DNA from: Sphingomonas sp.
GTDB taxonomy: Bacteria > Pseudomonadota > Alphaproteobacteria > Sphingomonadales > Sphingomonadaceae
Reading direction: 5' to 3'
Assembly (NCBI GenBank): GCA_019747165.1
Contig: JAIERC010000238.1
Coordinates: 1-14,989, forward strand
Length of the DNA stretch: 14,989 nt
Both the position numbers and the translations under genes were made by a program. Shown piece after piece: positions 6,831-13,815 of the stretch. The notes under the pieces were generated by a model. That model saw only the letters and a program-made list of their open reading frames with translations, did no database searches and had not been told where the DNA came from. Within the stretch, counting starts at the first letter, position 1. Every line of letters starts with the position of its first letter.

Positions 6831-8201
6831 ATGCAAATTAGTCGTCACTTCGTCGATATCGGTGGCCGCCGCGTGCATTATCGCCGCTGTGGGGCGGGGC
6901 CAACGCTGTTGATGGTCCACCAAAGTCCGCGCTCTTCGGCTGAATATGAAGCGTTGATGCGCGAATGGGGGGTGCACTTCACGTGCATTGCGCCCGACAC
7001 GCCAGGATTCGGCCAGTCCGATCCACTGGCGGGCGATGAACCAAGCATCGATGATTTTGCCGATGCTATCGTCGAGCTGCTCGATGCACTGGGGCTGGCG
7101 CGGGTGGCGGCATATGGCTTTCATTCAGGCGGCATCATCCTGGTGACCGCGCTAAAACGCCATCCCGATCGATTCAGCTGCCTTGCCGTTGGCGGCTATG
7201 CGATCTGGACGCCCGAGGAGATGGCGCTGTTCGGCGAGCATTATCTGCCAGTGTTCGAGCCAAGCGCTTTTGGCGAACACCTCACCTGGTTGTGGAACCG
7301 GATGCTCGAACAAAGCTGGTTTTTTCCTTGGTTCGATGTGCGGCCCGAAGCGCGGCTATCGGTGGCGCATGCCGATGTCGGGCGGGTCGATGCAGCGGTG
7401 CGCGAGATGCTCGATTCCGGCGCCGCCTATCGCGCCGGCTATGGTGCGGTGCTGCGTGCGCCGCGCGATATTCCGCCGGCCGAAGCGGTGACGCCGCCTG
7501 TCTTGATCACGGCCTATGCAGGCGATCCGCTCCAGCCGCATATCGATCGATTGGGGCCGATGCCACAGGGGTGGTCAGCGCACAAAGTGGCCACCCCCGC
7601 CGACCATCAAGCCGACAGCCTTGCCTTCCTGCGGCAGCACGCAAGCGGCAGCGCCCCGGCGGTGAGAGAGGTTGATGACGAAGGGTTTTTGCCGATCGTC
7701 ACCGACGGCTTTGATGGCCTCATCCATTGGCGCGGACGCAAGGGCGGTTCGCTATTGCTCCACCCGCCCGGCAGCGCGGCCGATTTGATGGACGCTCGGC
7801 AGGGTGTAGCGATTGACCTGCCGGGCCATGGATTGTCGGATCGCTGGCCCGGACCGCCGCCCGAAGCCTGGCCCGCCTGGCAGGCAGTGATCGATGCCGC
7901 GACTGACGCGCTGGGCGCCAGCGAGATCATCCTGCCAACCGTGCCGCCCGGCAAACCTGAGCGGCTGTTTCCGGATCTGACGCCGGACCGCTTCGGGAGC
8001 TATCTAACGCGTGCCTGGGCAATCATTCGCGCACAGCATTTGTTTGATCCCTGGTACGAGGCCGACGCAGTCCATGCGCGTGCCTTTGATTTGACCGATA
8101 TCAACGCCGATAAGCTGGCGCGCGCGCATCGTGCGCTGATCCGGGCGAGCGCCGCCCGGCCCTATCTTGTCGCATTGCGATCGCACGAAGGAGAAAGCTG
8201 A
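6831..8201 (+). CDS. Alpha/beta hydrolase with a degenerate second hydrolase-like half (456 aa)
   Basis: The first 275 residues are an alpha/beta hydrolase: the oxyanion strand LLMVHQSP (26-33), APDTPGFGQSD (54-64), a nucleophile elbow GFHSGG with S99, a cap region with FGEHLTWLW and PWF (147-168), and a candidate acid D232 and base H259 in TPADHQ. The remaining 180 residues repeat the pattern: LLLHPPGSA (308-316), VAIDLPGHGLSDRW (326-339) and a second cap, FGSYLTRAW...PWY (388-409), but they lack the nucleophile segment. At 456 residues it is far longer than the usual 260-300. The ATG at 6831 was chosen by family match; it has no good Shine-Dalgarno sequence. It is the first gene of the plus operon. 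It probably hydrolyses an ester, amide or C-C bond of a pathway intermediate, compare the alpha/beta-hydrolase deformylase NicD of nicotinate breakdown; the substrate is unknown. Confidence 0.87.
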   Translation: MQISRHFVDIGGRRVHYRRCGAGPTLLMVHQSPRSSAEYEALMREWGVHFTCIAPDTPGFGQSDPLAGDEPSIDDFADAIVELLDALGLARVAAYGFHSGGIILVTALKRHPDRFSCLAVGGYAIWTPEEMALFGEHYLPVFEPSAFGEHLTWLWNRMLEQSWFFPWFDVRPEARLSVAHADVGRVDAAVREMLDSGAAYRAGYGAVLRAPRDIPPAEAVTPPVLITAYAGDPLQPHIDRLGPMPQGWSAHKVATPADHQADSLAFLRQHASGSAPAVREVDDEGFLPIVTDGFDGLIHWRGRKGGSLLLHPPGSAADLMDARQGVAIDLPGHGLSDRWPGPPPEAWPAWQAVIDAATDALGASEIILPTVPPGKPERLFPDLTPDRFGSYLTRAWAIIRAQHLFDPWYEADAVHARAFDLTDINADKLARAHRALIRASAARPYLVALRSHEGES

Positions 8202-8704
8202 TGGGAATTCGTGAAGACATGCCAGTGCTCGCCCGCCACGAAGGCGTGTGGGACGGCACCTATACTTATTACAATGCCGCCGGGGTGAAGATCGACGAGC
8301 ACACATCGCGGCTGTTCTGCCGTTTCCTCGACGATAATGCCGAGACGCCCTATCACCAGACCAACCATTACACATGGCCCGATGGCCGCACCGAAATCCG
8401 CGATTTCCCTGCCGCCTATCACGACAAGCGGGTGTGGTGGGACAATGATCTGATCATCGGTTCGGCCTGGGAAGTCGGCGAGGACGAACATCGCCGCGCC
8501 GTCATGCTCTATTGGCAGCGCACGGGCGATCCCTCGCTCTATCTTTACGAGATGATCCAGATCGCCGATCACGGCAAAAGCCGCTGCCGCACCTGGCACT
8601 GGATTCGCAATGGCGAACTGGAAACGCGGACCGCCATCCAGGAAACATTGGTGACGCGCGACTGGCGTGCGCTGGAAGCCGAGATGGAGGCCGCCGCTGG
8701 CTGA
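8201..8704 (+). CDS. Small barrel-like protein, paralogue of the gene at 2408-2854 (167 aa)
   Basis: The ATG at 8201 shares one base with the upstream stop (TGATG) and is preceded by AAGGAGA. The product begins MGIREDMPVLARHEGVWDGT and aligns along its length with the last gene of the minus operon: RHEG-x-W-x-GTYT, KIDEH, YTWPDGR, WWDNDLIIGSAWE and CRTWHWI. It has an extra acidic, helical tail (ALEAEMEAAAG). No signal peptide, membrane segment or catalytic motif is evident; the strand pattern suggests a lipocalin-like or DUF3598-like barrel (inference). A copy in each divergent operon argues that these proteins work in the pathway, perhaps binding or isomerising an intermediate, but nothing in the sequence proves this. 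Confidence 0.88.
   Translation: MGIREDMPVLARHEGVWDGTYTYYNAAGVKIDEHTSRLFCRFLDDNAETPYHQTNHYTWPDGRTEIRDFPAAYHDKRVWWDNDLIIGSAWEVGEDEHRRAVMLYWQRTGDPSLYLYEMIQIADHGKSRCRTWHWIRNGELETRTAIQETLVTRDWRALEAEMEAAAG
8686..8690 (+). promoter_or_regulatory. Ribosome-binding site that decides the hydratase large-subunit start
   Basis: GGAGG lies inside the 3' end of the previous gene, six bases before the CTG at 8697. No ATG, GTG or TTG in the right frame sits at a suitable distance, so this site supports initiation at CTG. Confidence 0.55.
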
Positions 8705-10112
8705 GCCACGCACCCTATTTGCCAAGCTTTGGGACGCGCATGTCGTTGCCTCGTTGGGCGCGGGCGATGATCTGATCGCGATCGACCGAGTGTTCCTTCA
8801 CGAACGCACCGGATCGGTCGCGCTCAAGTCGCTGGCGGCGGCGGGCCGGTCGGTGCGCGATCCGGCCCGGGTGTTCGCAGTGACCGATCATATCGTCGAT
8901 ACACTGCCGGGGCGGACGGGTACGCTCGTTCCCGGTGGCGACGTTTTCCTCACAGCAACGCGAGAGGAGACCAAGGCGGCGGGCATTCATCTGTTCGATG
9001 TCGATGACCCCAACCAAGGCATCGTCCATGTCATCTCGCCCGAACTTGGCATTGTGCTGCCCGGCGCGACCTTGGTCTGCCCCGATAGCCACACCTGTAC
9101 CCAGGGCGCGTTCGGCGCGCTCGCCTGGGGCATCGGCTCGACCGAGGCCGAACATGCGATGGCGACCGGCACGCTGCGGATGGCGCGGCCCAAGACGATG
9201 CGCGTGTCGTTCACCGGCACGCTGCAGCCGGGGGTGACGGCGAAGGACATGATCCTCATCTTGATCGCCCGCTACGGCGCGGGTGGCGGCAAAGGCTATG
9301 CTGTTGAGTTTGCCGGTGCGGCGGTTACGGCGCTGGACCTCGATGGTCGCCAGACGCTGTGCAATATGGCCACCGAATTCGCCGCGATGACTGGCTTCAT
9401 CGCGCCCGACGACATGGTGTTCGACTATCTGAAAGGTCGGCGTTTTGCACCGGCCGGGGCCATGTGGGCGCAAGCCGCAGAATCATGGCGCAGTCTTCAT
9501 AGCGACGTCGGCGCGGCATTTGATCGCGAAATTAGCATCGATGCGGCATCGATCGAACCGATGGTAACCTGGGGCACCTCCCCCCAAAGTGCTGCAGCGA
9601 TCAACGCGTCCGTCCCCGATCAAGCCACCAGCGCCCTAAGCCCACAGGGATATGTGCAGGCGCTTGATTATATCGGCTTGGCGCCGGGCCAGCCGCTTGC
9701 AGGCCAGCCCATCGATGTGGCGTTCATCGGGAGTTGCACCAACGCCCGGCTATCGGACCTGCGCCGCGCTGCCGCCATCGTGCGCGGCCAGCACGTGGCG
9801 CCGGGCGTGCGCGCCATCGTCGTGCCCGGATCAATGGCGGTCCGCCGCGCCGCCGAGGCCGAAGGGGTCGACCGATTCTTTACTGACGCCGGATTCGAAT
9901 GGCACCTCTCGGGTTGCGCCATGTGTTTCTATGCCGGCGGACCCGGCTTTGCCCCCGGCACCCGCGTGATTTCATCCACCAACCGCAATTTTGAAGGGCG
10001 GCAGGGCCCGGGCGTCCGCACCCACATCGCCAGCCCGGAAACCGTGGCCGCAAGCGCGATTGCCGGCGCGCTCGCTGATCCCCGCATGGCATGCGCCAGG
10101 GTGACCGCATGA
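8697..10112 (+). CDS. leuC: Aconitase-family hydro-lyase large subunit, LeuC-like (471 aa)
   Basis: Large subunit of a two-subunit hydro-lyase of the 3-isopropylmalate dehydratase type, carrying a [4Fe-4S] cluster in the cytosol. The three cluster cysteines are present: C347 in FIGSCTNARLSDLR, and C407 and C410 in GCAMC. VCPDSHTCTQGAFGALAWGI (128-147) and STNRNFEGRQG (427-437) are family signatures. The expected LeuC start, M-x-PRTLFxKLWDAHVV, begins at CTG 8697, eight bases before the preceding stop and six after GGAGG. A GTG at 8667 is in frame but adds ten unmatched residues. The region after GCAMC reads FYAGGPGFAPGTRVIS where leucine enzymes have LAMNPD...GERCAS, so the substrate is probably not isopropylmalate. 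Context favours a maleate-, citraconate- or dimethylmaleate-type hydratase (inference). Confidence 0.9.
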   Translation: MAEPRTLFAKLWDAHVVASLGAGDDLIAIDRVFLHERTGSVALKSLAAAGRSVRDPARVFAVTDHIVDTLPGRTGTLVPGGDVFLTATREETKAAGIHLFDVDDPNQGIVHVISPELGIVLPGATLVCPDSHTCTQGAFGALAWGIGSTEAEHAMATGTLRMARPKTMRVSFTGTLQPGVTAKDMILILIARYGAGGGKGYAVEFAGAAVTALDLDGRQTLCNMATEFAAMTGFIAPDDMVFDYLKGRRFAPAGAMWAQAAESWRSLHSDVGAAFDREISIDAASIEPMVTWGTSPQSAAAINASVPDQATSALSPQGYVQALDYIGLAPGQPLAGQPIDVAFIGSCTNARLSDLRRAAAIVRGQHVAPGVRAIVVPGSMAVRRAAEAEGVDRFFTDAGFEWHLSGCAMCFYAGGPGFAPGTRVISSTNRNFEGRQGPGVRTHIASPETVAASAIAGALADPRMACARVTA

Positions 10113-10714
10113 CCGCCTTTCCGCCCGTGCCCCACGTCTCGGGAATCGCCGCACCGTTGATCCGCGCCAATATCGATACCGATGCGATCATCCCCAGCCG
10201 CGAGATCAAGGGCGTTGGGAAGGCCGGTCTGGCCGATGGCCTGTTCGCCGGCTGGCGCTATATCGAGGGCCGCACCCCGGACCCCGATTTCATCCTCAAC
10301 CGGCCCCGATATGCCCATGCGCCTATCCTGCTTGGTGGGGACAATTTCGGCTGCGGATCAAGCCGCGAGCACGCCGTCTGGGCGCTGCACGATTATGGGG
10401 TGAGAGCGGTGATCGCGCCCAGTTTTGCGCCAATCTTCCAAGGTAATTGCGTGCGTAACGGCATCATTCCGGTGGCGCTAGACGCGGGGTTGATCGCGCA
10501 GTTGGGCGACATGGTGGCCATCGATCTGCTCGCCCAGACGGTAACGTCAAATGAGGTGACTGCCGCATTCGAAATCGATGCAGAGGCCAAGGCGATGCTG
10601 GCCGAAGGGCTCGACGCGATCGACCTGACGCTTAAGCATGCAGCATTGATCAACCAGTTTCTCGCCGCCGACAAAGCGGCTCGCCCATGGATCTATCTGG
10701 AACCCAGCGCATGA
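10109..10714 (+). CDS. leuD: Aconitase-family hydro-lyase small subunit, LeuD-like (201 aa)
   Basis: Swivel-domain partner of the preceding large subunit; together they form the active site of an isopropylmalate-dehydratase-type hydratase. Signatures are NIDTDAIIPSREIK (21-34), GGDNFGCGSSREHAVWAL (76-93), VIAPSFAPIFQGNCVRNGI (101-119) and EGLDAIDLTL (166-175). The length equals that of typical LeuD. The ATG at 10109 overlaps the large-subunit stop as ATGA, with AGGG a few bases upstream, so the two subunits are translationally coupled. Classical leucine genes would have leuA or leuB nearby; here the neighbours are an HMG-CoA-lyase-type enzyme and a CoA-transferase, which points to breakdown of a substituted malate rather than leucine synthesis. 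Confidence 0.92.
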   Translation: MTAFPPVPHVSGIAAPLIRANIDTDAIIPSREIKGVGKAGLADGLFAGWRYIEGRTPDPDFILNRPRYAHAPILLGGDNFGCGSSREHAVWALHDYGVRAVIAPSFAPIFQGNCVRNGIIPVALDAGLIAQLGDMVAIDLLAQTVTSNEVTAAFEIDAEAKAMLAEGLDAIDLTLKHAALINQFLAADKAARPWIYLEPSA

Positions 10715-11628
10715 CCCGCATCCTCATTTCCGAAGTCGGCCCGCGCGACGGTCTGCAATCGATCGATCGGGTGATGCCGCTTGCCGCCAAAAAAGCCTGG
10801 ATCAAGGCCGAGGCCGAGGCAGGCGTGCGCGAGATTGAGGTTGGCAGCTTCGTGCCCGCATCGCTGCTGCCGCAAATGGCCGATACGGCAGAACTGGTGG
10901 CATTCGCGCGGTCGCTGCCGGGGCTAAACGTGGTCGCGCTGGTGCCGAATGCGAAGGGAGCCGCGCGGGCAGTAGAGGCTGGCGTGCACGGCATGTCGAT
11001 CCCCTTTTCGATGTCAGAGACCCATTCCAGGCGCAACGTCCGCAAGGATCACGCCCAAATGATTGAGGAGATCCGCGCGGTCGCTGGGATCGCCCAGGCG
11101 GCGGGTGTCCATTTCGCGGTCGGGCTTTCGACCGCCTTTGGCTGCACGATCGAAGGCGCCGTCAGCGAGGATCAGGTCGTCCGGCTCGCCGAAGCATCGG
11201 TTGCGGCGGGGGCGATGGAACTAAGCCTCAGCGACACCACCGGCTATGCCGACCCCGCCCAGGTCAAGCGGCTTGTCCGCAAGGTTCGCGCCGCCGTGGG
11301 ATCCGACAAACTCACCACCTTACACCTGCACAATACGCGCGGACTTGGCCTTGCTAATGCGCTGGCCGGACTGGAGGAAGGGATTACCACGCTCGATTCG
11401 TCGCTTGGCGGGCTTGGTGGTTGCCCCTATGCGCCCGGCGCATCGGGCAATATCGTAACGGAGGACCTCGCCTTCATGCTGCAGGCAATGGGCTATGAGA
11501 CGGGGATTGACCTCGACAAGCTCATGACAGTGCGCGCGATCCTGGCTGAGGCGCTACCGGGCGAGCCGCTTTATGGCTTCACCCCCGATGCGGGCCTCCC
11601 GATCGGCCTTGACGAGCGCGTCGTATGA
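10711..11628 (+). CDS. HMG-CoA-lyase-family acyl-CoA lyase (305 aa)
   Basis: A TIM-barrel lyase that cleaves 3-hydroxy-3-methylacyl-CoA or malyl-CoA-type thioesters. Seen: EVGPRDGLQ with R12 and metal-binding D13, the metal-binding H205-x-H207 in LHLHNTRGLGLAN, the active-site cysteine loop GLGGCPYAPGASGN with C238 and N247, and VTEDLAFML. These match the catalytic residues of human HMG-CoA lyase, except that the residue after the second histidine is asparagine (N208) instead of the usual aspartate. (R)-citramalyl-CoA lyase of Chloroflexus also belongs to this family, and with the hydratase and CoA-transferase next door, cleavage of a citramalyl-CoA-like thioester to acetyl-CoA and pyruvate is a good candidate (inference). 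The ATG at 10711 overlaps the LeuD-like stop as ATGA. A role in leucine breakdown is possible, but no isovaleryl or methylcrotonyl genes are nearby. Confidence 0.9.
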   Translation: MTRILISEVGPRDGLQSIDRVMPLAAKKAWIKAEAEAGVREIEVGSFVPASLLPQMADTAELVAFARSLPGLNVVALVPNAKGAARAVEAGVHGMSIPFSMSETHSRRNVRKDHAQMIEEIRAVAGIAQAAGVHFAVGLSTAFGCTIEGAVSEDQVVRLAEASVAAGAMELSLSDTTGYADPAQVKRLVRKVRAAVGSDKLTTLHLHNTRGLGLANALAGLEEGITTLDSSLGGLGGCPYAPGASGNIVTEDLAFMLQAMGYETGIDLDKLMTVRAILAEALPGEPLYGFTPDAGLPIGLDERVV

Positions 11629-12731
11629 CCCATGCAACGCCGCTGGCTGGGCTAAAGGTTGTTGAATTTACCCATATGGTGATGGGACCTGCTGCCGGAT
11701 CGATATTTGCGGCACTGGGTGCTGAAGTAACGCGGGTCGAACCGCAAGGCGGCGACCCAACCAGGAACCTCATTGGTTCAGGATCGGGTTATTTTCCGAT
11801 GTATAACCGTCACAAGGCATCAATCGCCGCTGACCTGAAATCGCCTGAAGGGCTCACCGCTGCCATGGCGCTGGCCGCAGAGGCGGATATCCTGATCGAG
11901 AATTTCCGCCCCGGCGCGCTCGACCGGCTGGGCCTGGGCTATGCGGCGCTGGCGGCGATCAACCCACGGCTCGTCTATTGCTCGCTAAAGGGCTTTCTTC
12001 CCGGCCCCTATGAGGACCGCACCGCGCTTGATGAAGTCGCGCAGATGATGGGCGGGCTGGCCTATATGACCGGACCACCCGGTCGGCCCTTACGCGCTGG
12101 ATCAAGCGTGATTGATGTGACCGGCGGCATGTTCGGCGTGATCGCAATCCTGGCCGCGATCGAAGAACGCCACCGCACAGGGCGCGGACAAAAGGTGCAG
12201 GCATCGCTGTTCGAAACCACCGTCTACCTCGTGGGACAGCACATGGCCCAAATGGCAGTAACGGGCCACGCCGCCGCGCCAATGCCCGCGCGCATCTCCG
12301 CCTGGGCAATTTATGACGTCTTTGAAACCAGGGACGACCCCGTCTTCATTGGCGTCGTGTCTGATCCCTTATGGCAAAAATTCTGCGCCCTATTCGCACT
12401 GGACAGTCTGTGGGCCGACGAAACCCTCCGGCGCAACAACGACCGCGTCCTGCACCGCGAGCGCATCTTGCCAGAAATCCGCGCGCTGATCGGCCGCCTG
12501 TCCCGCGCGGAGGTGATTACCCGGCTTGAAGGAACCGGCATCCCGTTCGCCCCAATCGCACAGCCAGAGGATTTATTCGATGACCCGCATCTTTTGGCGT
12601 CGGGCGGACTGGAACCAGTGACCCTGCCGAACGGGCGCGAAACCACCTTGCCAACGCTGCCGATCGAAATGGATGGCAAGCGCACCAGTCGTGCGTCAGC
12701 CCTGGCCCCGGTGCCCGAACCGACGCGATAA
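11625..12731 (+). CDS. Class III (CaiB/BaiF family) CoA-transferase (368 aa)
   Basis: Moves CoA from an acyl-CoA donor to a carboxylic acid through an aspartyl thioester. The catalytic aspartate is D136 in TALDEVAQMMGGLAYMTG. Other family marks are LAGLKVVEFTHMVMGPAAG (7-25), VTRVEPQGGDPTR (35-47), NRHKASIAADLKSPEG (61-76), ADILIENFRPGALDRLGLGY (87-106) and the fold-typical RTGRGQKVQASLFET. The length is slightly below the usual 390-430 but the sequence looks complete. The start overlaps the lyase stop as ATGA. Succinyl-CoA:citramalate CoA-transferase belongs to this family, so activation of the malate-type product of the LeuCD-like hydratase for the lyase is the likely step (inference). It is the last gene of the plus operon. 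Confidence 0.92.
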   Translation: MTHATPLAGLKVVEFTHMVMGPAAGSIFAALGAEVTRVEPQGGDPTRNLIGSGSGYFPMYNRHKASIAADLKSPEGLTAAMALAAEADILIENFRPGALDRLGLGYAALAAINPRLVYCSLKGFLPGPYEDRTALDEVAQMMGGLAYMTGPPGRPLRAGSSVIDVTGGMFGVIAILAAIEERHRTGRGQKVQASLFETTVYLVGQHMAQMAVTGHAAAPMPARISAWAIYDVFETRDDPVFIGVVSDPLWQKFCALFALDSLWADETLRRNNDRVLHRERILPEIRALIGRLSRAEVITRLEGTGIPFAPIAQPEDLFDDPHLLASGGLEPVTLPNGRETTLPTLPIEMDGKRTSRASALAPVPEPTR

Positions 12732-12891
12732 GCTCGATCCGACGTTGAGCGATCGCGGAAATATGAGCTGATCCGACACCCAATTACTGCCTTGGCCGCA
12801 CCGTTGGTTACCCTAAACGGCCCCCGGTCGATTACTGTTGCGCATCGCTATAGCACCACGCTAAGCACCTTGTGAAAAGGGGGGAATTGGG
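12732..12891. other. Intergenic gap with a short direct repeat
   Basis: This 160-base gap parts the catabolic operon from the ABC exporter. AGCTCGATCCGAC (12731-12743) recurs with one base missing at 12766-12777, 35 bases on, possibly a regulator site. AAGGGGGG at 12877-12884 is a good ribosome-binding site for the ATP-binding gene. I see no convincing promoter boxes and no clear terminator hairpin. Confidence 0.45.
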
Positions 12892-13815
12892 ATGGATGCG
12901 CTTCGGTTGGACGCCGTCGTCAAGCGATTTGGCGACTTTACGGCGGTCAACGACCTGAGTTTTGCGGTCGCGCCTGGCGAGGTGTTCGGCTTTCTGGGCG
13001 GCAATGGCGCGGGCAAGACGACGTCGCTGCGCATGGTGCTCGACATCCTGCGGCCCGACCAGGGCAGCATCGCCGTCCTCGGCAAGCCACCGGGCCGCGG
13101 CGCGAGCGCGCGGCTGGGTTTCCTGCCCGAAGAGCGCGGGCTGTACCGGACGATGACCGCTATCGAAACGATCATCTATTTCGGACGGCTGAAAGGCATG
13201 ACCACCGCCGATGCTAGGCGTGAAGGGCTGGTGCTGCTCGACCGGTTCGGGCTGGGGGCGTTTGCCAAGACCACCGTCGACAAGCTCTCCAAGGGGATGG
13301 CGCAAAAGGTTCAGCTCGCCACCGCGATCGTCAACAAGCCCGACCTGTTGATCCTCGACGAGCCCTTTTCCGGGCTCGACCCGGTCAATCAGGGCTTGCT
13401 GGAGGACGAGATCCTGTGCGCGGCCAAGGGCGGTGCGGCGGTAGTCTTCTCCACCCATGTCATGCAGCATGCCGAGCGCCTGTGCGACCGGCTGCTGTTC
13501 CTGGCGCATGGTCGCAAGCAGTTTGAGGGCACACAAGACGGCGCGCGCGACACGTTGCCCGTGCGGCTAACGCTGGTCGCGCAGCACTCGCCCGCGACAC
13601 TCGCCGGGGTTGAGAGCGCCGAGGACAAGGGACCCGCCGCCGCTGCCGATGGCTGGCGCATTTGGGACGTCCGGCTTACGCCCGGCGGTGACCCCGGCGA
13701 CCTGTTGCAGCACTGCACCGCCCAAGGCTTTGCGCTCCGCCGTTTCGAGCAGCAGCGCGCCAGCATGCACGACGTCTTTCTCCACATTGTCGGCGGCGCG
13801 GAGGCACGGCCATGA
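12892..13815 (+). CDS. ABC exporter ATP-binding protein, NatA/YhaQ-like (307 aa)
   Basis: The ATPase that powers an ABC-2-type exporter at the inner face of the membrane. Walker A is GGNGAGKTT (36-44), the Q-loop region is replaced by LGFLPEERGLY (75-85), typical of the NatA/YhaQ branch, the signature is LSKGM (132-136), Walker B is LLILDEP with E157, and the switch histidine is H189 in STHVM. A C-terminal extension of about 90 residues (from about 215) ends in MHDVFLHIVGG and fits the regulatory tail of this branch. The start has AAGGGGGG seven bases upstream. It overlaps the permease gene by 4 bases (ATGA). The family exports sodium, peptides or drugs; the cargo cannot be read. It has its own gap upstream and may be unrelated to the catabolic genes. 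Confidence 0.93.
   Translation: MDALRLDAVVKRFGDFTAVNDLSFAVAPGEVFGFLGGNGAGKTTSLRMVLDILRPDQGSIAVLGKPPGRGASARLGFLPEERGLYRTMTAIETIIYFGRLKGMTTADARREGLVLLDRFGLGAFAKTTVDKLSKGMAQKVQLATAIVNKPDLLILDEPFSGLDPVNQGLLEDEILCAAKGGAAVVFSTHVMQHAERLCDRLLFLAHGRKQFEGTQDGARDTLPVRLTLVAQHSPATLAGVESAEDKGPAAAADGWRIWDVRLTPGGDPGDLLQHCTAQGFALRRFEQQRASMHDVFLHIVGGAEARP

Noticed and set aside
8697..10714. Leucine-biosynthesis locus
   Set aside because: No leuA or leuB is adjacent, the large subunit has diverged near the substrate site, and the downstream genes are CoA-dependent catabolic enzymes. It is not fully excluded without the rest of the genome.
12744..12760. GCGATCGC palindrome as a terminator of the plus operon
   Set aside because: The stem is only four base pairs with no loop and no following U-tract; it is an ordinary short palindrome.
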